The position numbers were made by a program, and so were the translations under genes. From the NCBI GenBank assembly GCA_963722905.1, contig CAVROT010000006.1, positions 248,001-312,000 on the forward strand: DNA of 64,000 bases, read 5' to 3'. Numbering within the stretch: position 1 is the first letter of the stretch; each line of letters starts with the position of its first letter. Source of the stretch: CAVROT01 sp963722905 (lineage in GTDB: Bacteria; Pseudomonadota; Alphaproteobacteria; Rhodobacterales; Rhodobacteraceae). Below, piece after piece: positions 62,806 through 64,000 of the stretch. Below the pieces are notes generated by a model. That model ran no database searches, was not told where the DNA came from, and saw only the letters and a program-made list of their open reading frames with translations.

Positions 62806-64000
62806 ACCGGCGGATCGAAACGGACCTCTGCGTGATCGGAGCCGGCTCCGGCGGGCTGAGCGTCGCGGCCGGGGCGGTGCAGATGGGCGCCCGCGTGGTC
62901 CTGATCGAGGGGCACAAGATGGGTGGCGACTGCCTGAACTACGGCTGCGTGCCCTCCAAGGCGCTGATCGCCGCGGCGCGACAGGCCCACGCCATGGGGC
63001 GGGGGGCGCCCTTCGGCGTCGCGCCACAGCCGGCCGACGTCGACTTCGCGGCCGCCAAGGACCACGTCGCGCGCGTCATCGCCGCCATCGCCCCCGTCGA
63101 CAGCCAGGAGCGGTTCGAGGGCCTGGGCTGCATCGTCATCCGCGATTGGGCCCGCTTCGTGTCGCGGACCGAAGTGCACGCCGGCGACACGACCGTCGCC
63201 GCGCGCCGCTTCGTCATCGCCACCGGGTCGGGGCCGCTGGTCCCACCGATCCCGGGACTGGACGCGGTGCCCTACCTCACCAACGAGACGATCTTCGACC
63301 TGCGCGAGCGGCCGGAGCACCTGCTGATCGTCGGCGGCGGCCCCATCGGTATGGAAATGGCGCAGGCGCACCGTCGGCTGGGGTCGCGCGTCACCGTCAT
63401 CGAAGGCGACCGCGCGCTGGCCAAGGACGACCCCGAGATGGCGGCGATCGTCCTCGACCGCCTGCGCGCCGAGGGGGTCGAGGTCGCCGAGGGGCAGGCG
63501 GTCACTTCGGTCTCGGGCCGGGACGGCGCCATCGTCGCCACCACCGGCGCCGGGTCGTACGAGGGCAGCCACATCCTGATCGCCGTGGGCCGCAAGGTGG
63601 CTCTGGAGCGGCTGGACCTCGACCGCGGCGGGATCGCGCATGACCGGGCGGTCCGCGTGGGGCCGGACCTGCGGTCCACGACCAACCGGCGGGTCTATGC
63701 CGTGGGCGACGCGGCGGGGGGGCTGCAGTTCACCCACGTCGCGGGCTACCACGCGGGGATCGTCGTGCGGTCCGCCGTCCTGGGGCTGCCCTTCGCGAGG
63801 GCCCGCACCGACCACCTGCCCTGGGCCACCTATACCGACCCCGAGCTGGCGCATGTCGGCCTGACCGAGGGGCAGGCGCGCAAACGGTTCGGGCGGCGGC
63901 TGGACGTGGTGCGGTTTCCCTATCGCGAGAACGACCGCGCCATCGCCAGCGGCGCGACGACGGGTCTGGTCAAGGTGATGGTCGCGCGCGGCCGTCCGGT
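62802..64000 (+). CDS. FAD-dependent pyridine nucleotide-disulfide oxidoreductase (mercuric reductase-like), partial
   Basis: 399 codons are visible; the gene runs off the end of the window. FAD motif VIGAGSGGLSVAAGAVQMGARVVLIE (11-36), redox disulfide GGDCLNYGCVPSK (about 41-53), NAD motif LIVGGGPIGMEMAQ (near 175) and VYAVGDAAGG for FAD are all present. The C-terminal dimerisation domain, with its His-Glu pair, is cut off. No N-terminal heavy-metal domain is present, so a true mercuric reductase is unlikely. GTG 62802 is coupled to the TVP38 gene, a frequent pairing in proteobacteria. Confidence 0.9.
   Translation, partial: MNRRIETDLCVIGAGSGGLSVAAGAVQMGARVVLIEGHKMGGDCLNYGCVPSKALIAAARQAHAMGRGAPFGVAPQPADVDFAAAKDHVARVIAAIAPVDSQERFEGLGCIVIRDWARFVSRTEVHAGDTTVAARRFVIATGSGPLVPPIPGLDAVPYLTNETIFDLRERPEHLLIVGGGPIGMEMAQAHRRLGSRVTVIEGDRALAKDDPEMAAIVLDRLRAEGVEVAEGQAVTSVSGRDGAIVATTGAGSYEGSHILIAVGRKVALERLDLDRGGIAHDRAVRVGPDLRSTTNRRVYAVGDAAGGLQFTHVAGYHAGIVVRSAVLGLPFARARTDHLPWATYTDPELAHVGLTEGQARKRFGRRLDVVRFPYRENDRAIASGATTGLVKVMVARGRP

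Overview
The window is high-GC bacterial DNA from an alphaproteobacterium, most likely a Rhodobacteraceae (Roseobacter-type) chromosome. The evidence is gene order and family composition: rpmH-rnpA-yidD-yidC-MOSC-engB, ptsN-hpf-lptB-lptA-lptC, rimP-nusA-ylxR-infB, argJ-mutT beside secA, and a rhizobial/roseobacter-type glycerol ABC importer (glpS-T-P-Q-U-V). No rRNA, tRNA, CRISPR array, phage or classical insertion sequence was found.

1-17.2 kb is one long carbohydrate or cyclitol uptake and catabolism region, almost entirely on the minus strand, with a divergent LacI-family regulator (16157-17188) at its head. In transcription order it holds a DUF4432 epimerase-like protein, a fatty-acid-desaturase-type hydroxylase with a Rieske ferredoxin (MocD/MocE-like), an SDR, a Gfo/Idh/MocA dehydrogenase, a TIM-barrel isomerase, a periplasmic binding protein, an ATPase and two permeases, two more overlapping Gfo/Idh/MocA dehydrogenases, then a second binding protein/permease/ATPase set and a partial 2-hydroxyacid dehydrogenase. 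The gene content recalls the rhizobial moc (rhizopine) set, so a methylated cyclitol or sugar is a plausible but unproven substrate.

17.4-26 kb is mixed housekeeping and envelope genes: an RNA m5U methyltransferase with a 5' frameshift, two L,D-transpeptidases around a CAP-domain lipoprotein, a 59-residue signal-peptide/TM protein, hemH, a BioC-like methyltransferase, comF, glutaredoxin, ubiG and a prolyl aminopeptidase. 26-48.8 kb is core: rimP-nusA-ylxR-infB, a 44-codon small gene, mutT-argJ, a parvulin PPIase, secA, radC, dnaJ, dnaK with a heat-shock-like promoter, cysQ, galU-galE, ptsN-hpf, lptB-lptA-lptC and a DEDD exonuclease.

48.9-55.7 kb is the glycerol ABC importer. Its two ATPases have complementary motif losses that predict one catalytic site. 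All three junctions glpT/glpP, glpP/glpQ and glpQ/glpU carry palindromic elements, and the last also holds a small GIY-YIG nuclease gene bracketed by the same palindrome, a candidate nuclease-associated mobile repeat unit. 55.8-62 kb is a sulfotransferase-like gene, an ETHE1-like metallo-beta-lactamase-fold protein, and the engB-MOSC-yidC-yidD-rnpA-rpmH operon. The window ends in a TVP38/TMEM64 membrane protein coupled to a mercuric-reductase-like flavoprotein.

Three genes (sugar ABC ATPase/permease near 7.7 kb, RNA methyltransferase at 17474, glpT near 50652) show reading-frame breaks that removal of one base would repair in each case. Sequencing or assembly error must be excluded before calling them real mutations.
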